DNA from: Halieaceae bacterium
GTDB lineage: Bacteria > Pseudomonadota > Gammaproteobacteria > Pseudomonadales > Halieaceae
Direction: 5' to 3'
NCBI GenBank assembly: GCA_902623175.1
Contig: CACNSR010000010.1
Span: 1-64,000, forward strand
DNA: 64,000 nucleotides
The position numbers and the translations under genes were made by a program. Below, in pieces: positions 17,238 to 25,707 of the stretch (position 1 is the stretch's first letter; every line of letters starts with the position of its first letter). The notes under the pieces were generated by a model. The model made no database searches. It worked only from the letters and a program-made list of their open reading frames with translations, and was not told the origin of the DNA.

Positions 17238-17929
17238 GGCATAAACCAATAAAAATCGCCTGCGTAGCCAACTTCGGTAAAGTACGCCCTCCAATCATCA
17301 ATGCTTTTGATGGTTTTGGCGGTTAAGTTCCACGCTAGCATGGCCTCTTGCTCCTCGGGATTACGAAAGGCGTCCACAGTGATAAATGTGTGTTTTCGCG
17401 AGACCCTGGTCACCTCGGAAAATGCTTGGGCGAGGGCAGCACCCTCGAGGTTATGGAGCGTGTTAATGGAAATCACAAGGTCAAAAGCATCGTCTTCGTA
17501 GGGAAGATCGGTGGCATTGCCCTCGGTCAGGTAGGGTTTCATTTCGGGCATGGCCTGCTCGATGGCATAGGCGCTAATATCCAATCCGCGAACGTAGATA
17601 TCGGGTATCAAGCGCAATATATCGAAGAGCATAAACCCCTTTGCGCACCCCACGTCTAAAACGCGAGACCCCGCTTTAAGATCGTAGAACTCCTGCAGGG
17701 TGGGTATTACCGGCTCCCAAAAACGTGGATGGTAGTGAAAGCCACCGTAACCGTGTCGTCGATCGCCATCAAAAAAAGCTTTGCCAAATTGGCGGGCAAT
17801 TTCACGATCGCTCTCTGTCTTTTGATCGCTCCTCGCGGCGATGTCACGTTTGCTTTTTGGATAATGCTCGAGCAAATCGACCTCTCGGCCGAGCTGAAAC
17901 CTCTCTGTTACTTGGTGATTGTTATCCAT
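17234..17929 (-). CDS. Class I SAM-dependent methyltransferase
   Basis: 231 residues. SAM motif I is 'VLDVGCAKGFMLFDI' (about residue 94), followed by 'VRGLDISAYAIEQA', 'ATDLPYEDDAFDLVISINTL' and 'HNL', the usual Methyltransf_11/25 order. The N-terminal part 'YGGFHYHPRFWEPVIPTL' is shared with sugar-cluster methyltransferases. Overlaps the upstream epimerase gene by 8 nt and the downstream E1-type gene by 4 nt, so the three are translationally coupled. Target unknown; an O- or C-methylation of the same sugar is likely. Confidence 0.75.
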   Translation of the reverse strand: MDNNHQVTERFQLGREVDLLEHYPKSKRDIAARSDQKTESDREIARQFGKAFFDGDRRHGYGGFHYHPRFWEPVIPTLQEFYDLKAGSRVLDVGCAKGFMLFDILRLIPDIYVRGLDISAYAIEQAMPEMKPYLTEGNATDLPYEDDAFDLVISINTLHNLEGAALAQAFSEVTRVSRKHTFITVDAFRNPEEQEAMLAWNLTAKTIKSIDDWRAYFTEVGYAGDFYWFMP

Positions 17930-18869
17930 TGGCCAAGCCGAGAGAGGCCATCCACTTCACCGTATGATTCTGCTCAGAGTCGACCAGCTCTCCCTTGGCG
18001 AATGCATTACTGAGCTCATCGACAGCGTGACCAATTGAAAACAACGGCTTGAAGCCCGTATTCAGAAGCTTGTCTGAGTTTTGTCTGTAGGATCTTGGAT
18101 CATTCGAAGGGGTCGTGGTGATCGGTGCGCCCGTTTTGCTGGCAATCATTTTGGCCAACTGCTTGATGCTGATGTTTTCGAAACCCGCATTGTAGTTTCC
18201 CGAGGGGAGGTCGGGATGAGTCAAGAAATGCTCGTAAACCCTGGCCATATCCTGAATATGAATGTTGGGCCGCACTTGATCGCCGCCGAATACCGTAATC
18301 TTTTGATTCGCCAGCGCTTGAAAACTGAGCATATTGACCGATACATCTAACCGCATACGTGGAGACAATCCGCAGACTGTGGCGGGCCTGATGTTATGTA
18401 TAGCCATCTCTCCCGCGTAGCTCAACAATACGCGCTCCGCCACCATTTTCGTTTTGTTGTAGGTTGATATGGGGAGCAGCTCGAGATCTTCGGTCACCTG
18501 TTCTTCTCGTTTTATGCCGTACACACTACCCGAGCTGGCATAGATAAACTGCGAGACTCCCGCACGTACTGCCAGGGTGGCCAGTTGTTGAGAAGCCAGC
18601 ACATTCACCTCCCAAGAGAGCATTGGATTCAGATCAACGCTTGGATCGTTTGCAATATTGGCGAGGTGGATAATTGCGTCTACCCCGATGAAATCTGTTG
18701 CGCTTATATCTCTGATGTCGCCCTTTACTGAGGTTAGCCGAGGGTGCGTTGGAAGATGGTTACCAAACCACTGTGTATCAATCACTCGCACCTGATGATC
18801 TTGAGCCAACAGATGCGGTACCAGCACACTACCCACATAACCGCACCCCCCTGTGATCAGTAACTGCAT
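17922..18869 (-). CDS. NAD-dependent epimerase/dehydratase 1
   Basis: 315-residue extended SDR of the nucleotide-sugar type: 'LLITGGCGYVGSVLVPHLL' for NAD binding, 'IIHLANIANDPS', a catalytic Ser/Thr region 'YASSGSVYGIK' and Y-x-x-x-K in 'STYNKTKMVAERV', followed by 'RPATVCGLSPRMRLD'. Probably a 4-epimerase, reductase or dehydratase acting on the nucleotide sugar of this cluster. It follows the next epimerase by 3 nt. Confidence 0.78.
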   Translation of the reverse strand: MQLLITGGCGYVGSVLVPHLLAQDHQVRVIDTQWFGNHLPTHPRLTSVKGDIRDISATDFIGVDAIIHLANIANDPSVDLNPMLSWEVNVLASQQLATLAVRAGVSQFIYASSGSVYGIKREEQVTEDLELLPISTYNKTKMVAERVLLSYAGEMAIHNIRPATVCGLSPRMRLDVSVNMLSFQALANQKITVFGGDQVRPNIHIQDMARVYEHFLTHPDLPSGNYNAGFENISIKQLAKMIASKTGAPITTTPSNDPRSYRQNSDKLLNTGFKPLFSIGHAVDELSNAFAKGELVDSEQNHTVKWMASLGLANG

Positions 18870-18872
18870 GAG

Positions 18873-19862
18873 TCATTTCCTGTGTTGGTAGGCCAGCGGT
18901 TCGGTTATCAAAAAGGGCAAACGTGCTTCGGCCCACTGTTTCACACCGTCAATACCGCTGTCGAGGTTGGTTTGTGGTGTCCAGCCCAATTCGCGCTGTA
19001 TCTTGCTGCTATCGAGTAGGTAAGAGTCGTCCTTGCCCAGCCGTTCCTCCGATTGCTGCGCCACTTCATCGAGTGAGAGGTCAAAGGTCGCGGCAACGCG
19101 TTCTACTAACTCTCTGATAGCGATCGGCTCGGTGTTTGAGAGGTGGTACGCCTCTCCCGGCACGCCATTGAGCGCTATTTGCTCCGTACCGCTGCAAACA
19201 TCGTCTATGTGAATAAAGCATCGCTGCGAATGACCACCACCGTGCAGATCGAGTTTTGTGCCAGTCAGCGCGGCCATTAACGCTCTTGGAATAATGCGGT
19301 ATAGCTGCTGGCCGGCGCCGTAAACATTGGCAGCGCGAGTAAATATGGCGGGGAAGCCATAGGCCTTAAAAAAACTCAGCAAGTGCAAGTCGCAGGCGGC
19401 TCTTGATACCGCATAGGGGGAGCTAGGTGCAAACTGGAAGTGCTCGCTCGTCCAGCCCTCGGTGTGGCCATACACCTCGGGAGTAGAAATATGCAGATAT
19501 CGCTTTATAAACGGCATTCGCCTGAGCTGATCATGCAGCGCGACCTGTGCAACCACATTGGTTTGATACCAATCCTCTGGAGACAGCCAGCTTTCACCCA
19601 CCATGCCCTGAGCCGCAAAATTGACGACGCATTCTGGTCGAGTGTCTGACACGAGCGCGCAGATTTGAGCCAGGTCCCGATTGAGGTCCAACTGCTGAAA
19701 TTGAAATCGCGACGCGTCGCAACTAGACCAACGATACGGTAGATAGGCCTCATGAGGTTCTGCTGAGCGGCTGATACCGATCACTTCATTGCCACGATCC
19801 AGCAGATGCCTGACAAAACTGGCACCGCTGAAGGAATTGCTGCCAACGATTAGATATTTCAT
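18873..19862 (-). CDS. NAD-dependent epimerase/dehydratase 2 (4,6-dehydratase-like)
   Basis: 329-residue extended SDR: 'YLIVGSNSFSGASFVRHLL', 'VVNFAAQGMVGESWLSP', 'HISTPEVYGHTEGW' and 'RAANVYGAGQQLYRIIPR', similar to dTDP-glucose and GDP-mannose 4,6-dehydratases. The catalytic tyrosine motif reads 'SPYAVSRAACD', that is Y-x-x-x-R where Lys is usual. The rest of the fold looks intact, so either Arg replaces Lys in this subgroup or activity is altered. Overlaps the nucleotidyltransferase gene by 4 nt. Confidence 0.75.
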   Translation of the reverse strand: MKYLIVGSNSFSGASFVRHLLDRGNEVIGISRSAEPHEAYLPYRWSSCDASRFQFQQLDLNRDLAQICALVSDTRPECVVNFAAQGMVGESWLSPEDWYQTNVVAQVALHDQLRRMPFIKRYLHISTPEVYGHTEGWTSEHFQFAPSSPYAVSRAACDLHLLSFFKAYGFPAIFTRAANVYGAGQQLYRIIPRALMAALTGTKLDLHGGGHSQRCFIHIDDVCSGTEQIALNGVPGEAYHLSNTEPIAIRELVERVAATFDLSLDEVAQQSEERLGKDDSYLLDSSKIQRELGWTPQTNLDSGIDGVKQWAEARLPFLITEPLAYQHRK

Positions 19863-20722
19863 GTGGGCTGCTCAATACGGACGCTGTGTCTGGCCAGCCG
19901 CTCCAGCTCGCGATGTATTTCATGTTGGTTAAATCGGTGTTGCCAATCATCGCTAAGTTGAGGCGTGAATGGGTGCGGCGGGTCGGATTGTGCAGCAAGC
20001 AGAGAGGGAATGGTCCCGATGTCTCGATGAATGCCCGCGTGATGCCAACAGGCAATGCGACCCATGAACGCGGGAATTAGTTGTGTGCTGATGTCGTTAA
20101 CGGTTGGGTTTTGATTCAGCCAATTGATGAGCTCGGGCTCGATTGCATACACAGCAGCATTAGCACGATTCCCGGGTGGTTCAGTTTGCTTCTCATGAAA
20201 ACCGATTAACGTGTTGTTCGAATCGGTTTCAACGATGCCGCACTGTGTCGGCGCATCGGTGTCAAAAGTCATCATGGTCATTAATATGCCACGGCCAGTC
20301 GCACTGCGGTGATAATCAACGAAAGCCTCAAGATCACAGTCTGACCAGTTGTCTGCATGAATTACCAAGAGCGTTTTGCCTGACGCGCGGCCCTGATTCG
20401 CAATGGCTCTTAGAGACCCCGCGGTTCCAAGAAGATCATGTTCCTCAAAGGTTTGCACTCGGGCCGCATAACAAGGACGGCGAACGTATTCACCCACTTC
20501 GCGCTTAAGGTAATGAAGGTTAACGATGGTGTTTAAAGTGCCCATTTGCTGGATGCTCGCAAGCCAGTAATCGAGGAGCGGTCTGCCATGAACCGGCATC
20601 AAACACTTTGGCCATTTATCAGAAAGCGGTTTGAGCCGGGTGCCCAGCCCGGCCGCAAGGAGGATCACGACTGCTGAGAGCTCTACCGGGTTATTGATCT
20701 GCGTGTTCCGCAATGAAGTCAA
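19859..20722 (-). CDS. Sugar-phosphate nucleotidyltransferase (HddC/RmlA-like)
   Basis: NTP-transferase fold: 'VVILLAAGLGTRLKPLSDKW' with the G-x-G-T-R-x6-K nucleotide-binding signature, then 'KCLMPVHGRPLLDYW', 'LLGTAGSLRAI' and 'LLVIHADN'. Order and size fit D-glycero-alpha-D-manno-heptose-1-phosphate guanylyltransferase (HddC) or glucose-1-phosphate transferases. The ORF start at 20722 is TTG and overlaps the isomerase gene by 32 nt. A GTG at 20668, with GGTAGAG about 13 nt upstream, would give the more usual short N-terminus. Lies directly downstream of the GmhA-like isomerase. Confidence 0.75.
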   Translation of the reverse strand: MTSLRNTQINNPVELSAVVILLAAGLGTRLKPLSDKWPKCLMPVHGRPLLDYWLASIQQMGTLNTIVNLHYLKREVGEYVRRPCYAARVQTFEEHDLLGTAGSLRAIANQGRASGKTLLVIHADNWSDCDLEAFVDYHRSATGRGILMTMMTFDTDAPTQCGIVETDSNNTLIGFHEKQTEPPGNRANAAVYAIEPELINWLNQNPTVNDISTQLIPAFMGRIACWHHAGIHRDIGTIPSLLAAQSDPPHPFTPQLSDDWQHRFNQHEIHRELERLARHSVRIEQPT

Positions 20723-21239
20723 CCATCGACAGTAGCCAAATATGGTGCGTCATCTCTACCGTGTTGTAGTGTGATGAGTCCACCCATAAATTGATGTCAC
20801 CCATCTTCCGAAGCGGATTGGTGGCATCGAAGCCCGTGAGCGTCATAATTTTCATGCGCTGCCGTCGCGCTTCTTTTGCTGCGTTAAGTAAATTGAGCGA
20901 CTGACCACTGCTACTAATGAGCACAGCAAGATCTGCCGACTCGCCATAGGCCTTGAGCGCCTCCTCCAGCCAGCGCTCATAGCCGTAGTCGTTAGCGAAA
21001 CAAGTTATTAGGTCAGCTTCGTTAAAGTTAATCGCTCTGATCTTCGCCGCTTTCAACAGGTCTACTGTTACATGGCTAGCCATGGCAGCACTGCCGCCAT
21101 TACCTGCCAGAATAATGCGGCCACCCGCCCTACTCGTATCCCCAAATAATTTGGCTCCCTCAGCCAATATTTGCGTCTCGCTACTGCGTATGTGAGTCGC
21201 AATGCGTCCAAAATATTGATCAAAATAGGAATTGGTCAT
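20691..21239 (-). CDS. SIS-domain phosphoheptose isomerase-like protein
   Basis: 182 residues, close to GmhA in length and motif order: 'LAGNGGSAAMASHVTVDL', 'AVLISSSGQSLNLLNAAKEA' and 'VEMTHHIWLLSMVDF', where Glu and His of 'VEMTHH' match the metal and catalytic site of GmhA. It would convert sedoheptulose 7-phosphate to a heptose 7-phosphate. First gene of the minus-strand sugar series; with the nucleotidyltransferase and the kinase fusion it points to an activated heptose or 6-deoxyheptose precursor. Confidence 0.75.
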   Translation of the reverse strand: MTNSYFDQYFGRIATHIRSSETQILAEGAKLFGDTSRAGGRIILAGNGGSAAMASHVTVDLLKAAKIRAINFNEADLITCFANDYGYERWLEEALKAYGESADLAVLISSSGQSLNLLNAAKEARRQRMKIMTLTGFDATNPLRKMGDINLWVDSSHYNTVEMTHHIWLLSMVDFIAEHADQ

Positions 21240-21457
21240 AAAGTTCCTTCATTCGGACCGGGACCATGGGCAAGCAACAGACTATCGGATAGCAATATTG
21301 TGCATCTGTATTAGCGATCCAGATAATGCCTCACTGACTCATCTCTGCTCAAATTAACGTCATTGACTATCACTACAATTCATTCAAGGCGTAACTCATT
21401 GTGGCGCGAAAATTTTTTTGTTTCCGACCACCGCCGGGAGGCGAGACGGAGGAGTGA

Positions 21458-22321
21458 TTATTGCAACAACTGCAATACCGTCCCCGGCAATTCATTTGCC
21501 TGCGCAAGCATTGCCGTTCCCGCCTGCTGGATGATTTGCGTTCTGGCGAGTTCCGAGGTCGCCTCAGCGTAATCAGTATCCATAATGCGGCTGCGGGTCA
21601 CCTCTGCATTAGTCACAACGTTAGTGAGGTTATCAACCGCATGAATCAGTCGATTTTGCGTGGCGCCAAATTTTGCCCTCTGAGTCGATACCGCTGTCAT
21701 GGCCAGGTCCAATTTGCCAATGGCGCCGCTGGCCACCGTGATCGCGGAGGCAATAGTCGCCGCAGACAGTGTCTTGGAGGCCAATCCAGAGAGGCTTCCA
21801 GTAGAGTCGGTGAAGTTTCCAAAAGTTACAGCGACGGTTTGAGCAGCGTTCATACCCACCTGATAAGACACAGATGATAGGCCTGCGGTAGAAGCCCCTG
21901 CATTGCCGTTCAAAATTGGTCGCCCGTTCCACTCAGTATTAGTAGCAATTCTGTCAACTTCTGCGCGAAGCGCAGTAAACTCTGCATTGAGATAAGAGCG
22001 ATCAGAGGAGTCAGTGGTACCAGTGCCAGACTGCAGCGCAAGCTCCCGCATTCTTTGCAGCATCGCTGTAATTTCGTCGAGTGCGCCCTCTGCAGTTTGC
22101 ACCATGCTAACCGCGTCATGAGCATTGCGAATGGCTTGATCAAGGCCCCGTATCTGAGACGTCATCCTTGTAGATATCGCCAATCCCGCCGCGTTATCAG
22201 ATGCCGAATTGATCTTTTTGCCTGTAGAAAGTTGCTCCATTGCGTTGCCAAGCGCCCGCTCATTTTTTGCAAGCGCGGCCTGCGCAATAGAGGCTGCGAT
22301 GTTGGTATTTACAACAGCCAT
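21458..22321 (-). CDS. fliC: Flagellin
   Basis: 287-residue flagellin, the filament subunit. The N-terminal D0/D1 region has 'NTNIAASIAQAALAKN', 'STGKKINSASDNAAGLAI' and 'DAVSMVQTAEGALDEI'. The C-terminal D1/D0 region has 'RAKFGATQNRLIHAVDNL', 'RSRIMDTDYAEATSELA' and the 'QQAGTAMLAQANELPGTV' end. The central variable part is only about 60-70 residues and is rich in Ser/Thr, giving possible O-glycosylation sites for the nonulosonic acid made next door. A sigma54 promoter lies about 110 nt upstream and GGG about 10 nt before the ATG. Flanked by the legionaminic acid operon and the sugar island. Confidence 0.95.
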   Translation of the reverse strand: MAVVNTNIAASIAQAALAKNERALGNAMEQLSTGKKINSASDNAAGLAISTRMTSQIRGLDQAIRNAHDAVSMVQTAEGALDEITAMLQRMRELALQSGTGTTDSSDRSYLNAEFTALRAEVDRIATNTEWNGRPILNGNAGASTAGLSSVSYQVGMNAAQTVAVTFGNFTDSTGSLSGLASKTLSAATIASAITVASGAIGKLDLAMTAVSTQRAKFGATQNRLIHAVDNLTNVVTNAEVTRSRIMDTDYAEATSELARTQIIQQAGTAMLAQANELPGTVLQLLQ

Positions 22322-22428
22322 AATCTAGGACCCTATTTCTCGTAGTTCTGACGCGTTTTAAGGCACCGCGTCCTTCAGTTGTTCTCGGCGCAGCTATGGA
22401 AAGCCAAAACCGACTTCTCATACTAAGA

Positions 22429-22444
22429 AGCATGAAACGTGCCA
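22429..22444 (-). promoter_or_regulatory. Sigma54 promoter of flagellin
   Basis: Minus strand TGGCACGTTTCATGCT matches TGGCACG-N4-TTGCT with one mismatch, and the GG and GC pairs are exactly 10 nt apart. It predicts a 5' leader of about 95 nt before fliC. Confidence 0.85.
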
Positions 22445-22727
22445 TAAATGAGTGCAAAAAGCGTAAAGCCGTGAAGACAAGCAAATTCGCAAAAAATCGG
22501 GAATGCTGTAATTTCGTTACAAATGACGGCAATTAGGCGCAATTCCGCAAGATTTACTATCTTTTTAATTGCGCGAGAATTATCGGAAGATCGCCTTCAT
22601 TAACAATTGCAGCACTGGGCCAATCGATGCGGCATCAGATTGCCGGTTATGGCAGCTGGAAAACGCTGGTAAAGTAGGGATTGGAAACCGGGGGTCTTTT
22701 AGGCGCCACCTCACACCGACTATGACG
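22445..22727. other. Intergenic region upstream of the flagellin promoter
   Basis: Lies between the sigma54 site and the end of legF. It probably holds binding sites for an enhancer-binding protein of the FlrC/FleQ type, but no site could be assigned by eye. The ORFs at 22569-22838 and 22580-22858 overlap legF and show no family features. Confidence 0.4.
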
Positions 22728-23426
22728 TTAAGCATTGCGGCGATCAGACAGGTAAATCCGGGCTCGCTCAAGGTCGCTTGGCTCATCGATATCAACCGAT
22801 GCCTCCCGAGACATAAGGTATCCCAAAGTTTCCGGTGAGACGAAAGATCTCGCAGCAATTAGCCAATCAATTTCAGCAATGTAAATAGCCCCGTTTAGTG
22901 AATAGGCAGCTGGCAGATCCTGCCGCCGCATCGATACGCTTGAGTCGATTTTCAGGAAAGCGTCGAGACGAGAATCTGCCGCCATTGAATAGACGAGGAA
23001 AGGATGATCCCTCGCCTCGGATACCGACACTGCAGTAGCGGCACCCTTAGCGATCAACAGCTCTAGGCAGTTATCTATGTCGGATGCCTCTCTCAGAGGT
23101 GAGGTCGGCTGCAGTACAACCACGAGGTCAAACCCCGAAGTTCTGTCGATGACATCTAGCACGACATCAATTGTCTTGGCGTCATCGGTCGCAAGTTCGG
23201 CTGGACGCAAAAAAGGCACGTTGCAACCTGCGGCCTTTGCCATCGAACAAATACGCTCATTATCCGAAGAAAGAATAACGTGATCGATATATCGAGACGA
23301 ACTCGCCGCTTCAATGGTCCAGTTAATCAGTGGTTTGCCCATCAAGGACACAGTATTTTTGTTTGGAATGCCTTTAGATCCACCCCTGGCGGGGATCACT
23401 GCCAGCACTTTCTTGTTTTCTATCAC
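22728..23426 (-). CDS. legF: CMP-nonulosonate (legionaminic acid) cytidylyltransferase
   Basis: 232 residues; activates the nine-carbon sugar with CTP before transfer. Signature 'VIPARGGSKGIPNKNT', then 'LINWTIEAASSSRYID', 'ILSSDNERI' and 'VVLQPTSPLREASDID', as in NeuA/PseF/LegF. Assigned to LegF because the genes upstream encode the GDP-linked legionaminic acid pathway. Last gene of the operon, 32 nt after ptmE. Confidence 0.88.
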   Translation of the reverse strand: MIENKKVLAVIPARGGSKGIPNKNTVSLMGKPLINWTIEAASSSRYIDHVILSSDNERICSMAKAAGCNVPFLRPAELATDDAKTIDVVLDVIDRTSGFDLVVVLQPTSPLREASDIDNCLELLIAKGAATAVSVSEARDHPFLVYSMAADSRLDAFLKIDSSVSMRRQDLPAAYSLNGAIYIAEIDWLIAARSFVSPETLGYLMSREASVDIDEPSDLERARIYLSDRRNA

Positions 23427-23458
23427 CGCGCGTCGCTTTCTGATTAAAGGCGGACAAT

Positions 23459-24520
23459 TCAGCCGCTGGAAATCTTTAGCGGCGTCGAACGAGCGGTTTT
23501 CAAATCATCGGGCCGCCCTACATCCAGCCAGGGTTCATACATGGGATATGCAACCACCCGCGCGCCTTGATCAGAAAGCATCTCAAATACCGTGGGCATG
23601 TCGCAGTAACCGCCTTTAGGCAGCATTTGCAGCACTGCAGGAGATAGTGCGTAAACCCCGGCGTTAACATGGCTTCTCAAAACCGGTTTCTCAGAGAATC
23701 CCTTAATTTCCAAGCCTTCCATCTCCACAACACCAAATGGATTAGTCCACTCGTGCAGCTTCACCGCCATAACCGCCTGTGCATCGTGCTGATTCAAAAA
23801 GCTCAAAAGCTCTGTGTAATCAATGTCCGTGAGCACATCACCATTGGATACAACAAAATCTCTCTGTGGCGCTTGCTCAATCAAACTGAGTGCCCCAGCC
23901 GTGCCCAATGGCTCATGCTCTTCAATGTATTCAACCTTGATGCCAAATTGCCGGCCATCACCAAAAAAGTCTCTGATCATTTCACCGTAATAGTTGATGC
24001 AGAAGATGAAATGCCTGAAACCCTGGCCGCGGGCGCGCTCCACAATGTGCTGTAGCATTGGCTTACCGGCGATTTCCAACATCGGTTTGGGGCAGGTTTC
24101 GGTAAAGGGCCGCAAGCGCTTACCCAAGCCCCCGACCATGAGCACCATGACATGGTCATGATCTTCGGCGGGGCCCAACTCATCCCAGAGGTATAAGCCA
24201 ACCACGCGCCCCTCATCGTCTACACTGGGAACCTGCGCCACTTTGTTGGCACGCATCAGCGCACGGACTGTGGTCCAGTCCGTGTTCTCAGGGACCACCA
24301 GGGGGTTGCGGTTAATGACCTCGGCCACACAGTCATCCATCGACAACCCCCGGAGCAAGCCCCGTCTAAGGTCCCCGTCTGTAATCAAGCCAATTAAGCC
24401 GCCCTCTTCGTCGACGCAAATGCATAACTTGATCGCAACATCGTTCAAGTTTTGAAACGCCTGTTGAAACGTTGCATGTTGAGAAATTACGGCTTTTCGC
24501 CAGTTCACCGCTTCAATCAC
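23459..24520 (-). CDS. ptmE: Glucosamine-1-phosphate guanylyltransferase with CBS domains
   Basis: 353 residues. Two CBS motifs occupy about residues 5-120 ('GLITDGDLRRGLLRG', 'VAQVPSVDDEGRVVGL'), followed by an NTP-transferase domain with 'MVGGLGKRLRPFTETCPKPM', 'EHEPLGTAGALSLI' and 'VSNGDVLTDIDY'. This CBS-plus-transferase build is that of PtmE, which makes GDP-glucosamine, the entry point of the Campylobacter legionaminic acid pathway. It overlaps legG by 4 nt. Confidence 0.88.
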   Translation of the reverse strand: MIEAVNWRKAVISQHATFQQAFQNLNDVAIKLCICVDEEGGLIGLITDGDLRRGLLRGLSMDDCVAEVINRNPLVVPENTDWTTVRALMRANKVAQVPSVDDEGRVVGLYLWDELGPAEDHDHVMVLMVGGLGKRLRPFTETCPKPMLEIAGKPMLQHIVERARGQGFRHFIFCINYYGEMIRDFFGDGRQFGIKVEYIEEHEPLGTAGALSLIEQAPQRDFVVSNGDVLTDIDYTELLSFLNQHDAQAVMAVKLHEWTNPFGVVEMEGLEIKGFSEKPVLRSHVNAGVYALSPAVLQMLPKGGYCDMPTVFEMLSDQGARVVAYPMYEPWLDVGRPDDLKTARSTPLKISSG

Positions 24521-25707
24521 ACTGCTACCCTCCCAACCTCGTCTGAGGTGGTATTGAGGTCATGAAAGCGTTTGTTGCCACACCGCGGCTCCCACGCGTC
24601 AATCACAGCCACCGTGAGCTTGGCCGCACCGCCCTGACCGTAGGGATTTTGGATCCCTTTACCGTTTCGCGAGCGCGTCTCTGGCCGAAGCAGCACACCT
24701 AACGCATTAAGAATCGCGGTCCGGTTAGGTGCGCAATCGATGACGCTCGCGGCTTTAAGACGGCCATCCTGGCGGGCCCCGATATTTACGGTCCCCACTC
24801 CGAAAGCCGGCGCCTCGATGAGTCCTGAGGATGAATTACCCACAACGCCCGCAGACAGCGAAAGCACGGACAAATAAAGCGTCTGTCCCAGAGAGGTATG
24901 TTGACAAGCTCGCGGTGAGTGCTGCCTCACAAATTCCTGAACGAGGTCAAACAAACCGCGACCACCCACATCGGCATTGGGCATAGTGAAGACGAGAGAC
25001 GCGTCCACCTGCTCCAACGCAGCCAGCAACTCTGTCATTTGTGACTGCGCGCTGGTGCCGACGCGTCCCGTCTCTGGGTGGAAGGTAATCAGCAAAGTAG
25101 TATCGCCTAGCGCAAAGCCAAGCCGCTCCTCTACCTCGGTACGCCCCAACAAAGGGGTATTAAGCGCCGTGTCGACGCCAAAGCCGCCCACGTTCCAGAC
25201 CGTTTCGGGCGCCTCACCGAGCTGAATCACGCGCTGCCGATAATCTTCCGCCGCGGTAAAGTGCAAACTCGACATCTTGGTGATGGCATGACGAATTGTG
25301 TCATCCAATGACCCCACCGTAATCTCCCCACCATGCAAATGGGCTATCGGGATGCCAGCAAATGTGGCGCTGGATGCAGCCGCAAAAATCTCGAAGCGGT
25401 CGCCGAGTAGCAACACGAGATCGGGCTTCAACACCGCAAATGCGTCCGCGAACCCGGTCATCGCCAAGCCAACCGATTTGGTGACAGCGACCTCGGTATC
25501 GGCGCCGACCAGCATTTCAACTTTCCAGTCGATATCGAATCCATCGGCTTCGATGTGTCGCCAGGTGTAACCAAACTCGCTCGCGAGATGCATGCCAGTG
25601 GCAATCACCTGTAGCACGCAATGTTGAGAGTCTCGTAGCCCCGCCATCACGCACCGCAGTAAGCCGTAATCCGCGCGAGAACCCGTCACCACGCAGACCT
25701 TTTTCAT
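24517..25707 (-). CDS. legG: NeuC-type hydrolysing 2-epimerase (GDP-N,N'-diacetylbacillosamine)
   Basis: 396 residues; the family removes the nucleotide and inverts C2 to give the 6-carbon precursor for LegI. Motifs: 'CVVTGSRADYGLLRCVM', 'LLLGDRFEIFAAA', 'IAHLHGGEITVGSLDDTIRH' and 'VVGNSSSGLIEAPAFGVGTV'. Placed between legI and ptmE with 4-nt ATGA overlaps at both ends. Substrate specificity (GDP-linked rather than UDP-linked) is inferred from ptmE. Confidence 0.88.
   Translation of the reverse strand: MKKVCVVTGSRADYGLLRCVMAGLRDSQHCVLQVIATGMHLASEFGYTWRHIEADGFDIDWKVEMLVGADTEVAVTKSVGLAMTGFADAFAVLKPDLVLLLGDRFEIFAAASSATFAGIPIAHLHGGEITVGSLDDTIRHAITKMSSLHFTAAEDYRQRVIQLGEAPETVWNVGGFGVDTALNTPLLGRTEVEERLGFALGDTTLLITFHPETGRVGTSAQSQMTELLAALEQVDASLVFTMPNADVGGRGLFDLVQEFVRQHSPRACQHTSLGQTLYLSVLSLSAGVVGNSSSGLIEAPAFGVGTVNIGARQDGRLKAASVIDCAPNRTAILNALGVLLRPETRSRNGKGIQNPYGQGGAAKLTVAVIDAWEPRCGNKRFHDLNTTSDEVGRVAV

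Noticed and set aside
21270-21300. Sigma54-like site before the GmhA-like gene (AGCAATATTGTGCAT on plus)
   Set aside because: The -12 TTGCT is good, but the -24 GG is missing and the spacing is one base short.
21400-21457. Terminator of flagellin in the A/T-rich stretch after the stop
   Set aside because: Only a 4-bp CGCC/GGCG stem, and the run on the transcribed strand is A-rich, not U-rich.
22570-22600. TTATCGGA upstream of flagellin as a sigma28 -10 box
   Set aside because: No matching -35 at 15 nt; the sigma54 site nearer to fliC is much stronger.
25236-25248. GCCGATAA inside legG on the plus strand
   Set aside because: No TAAA at the required distance and no gene downstream on that strand.
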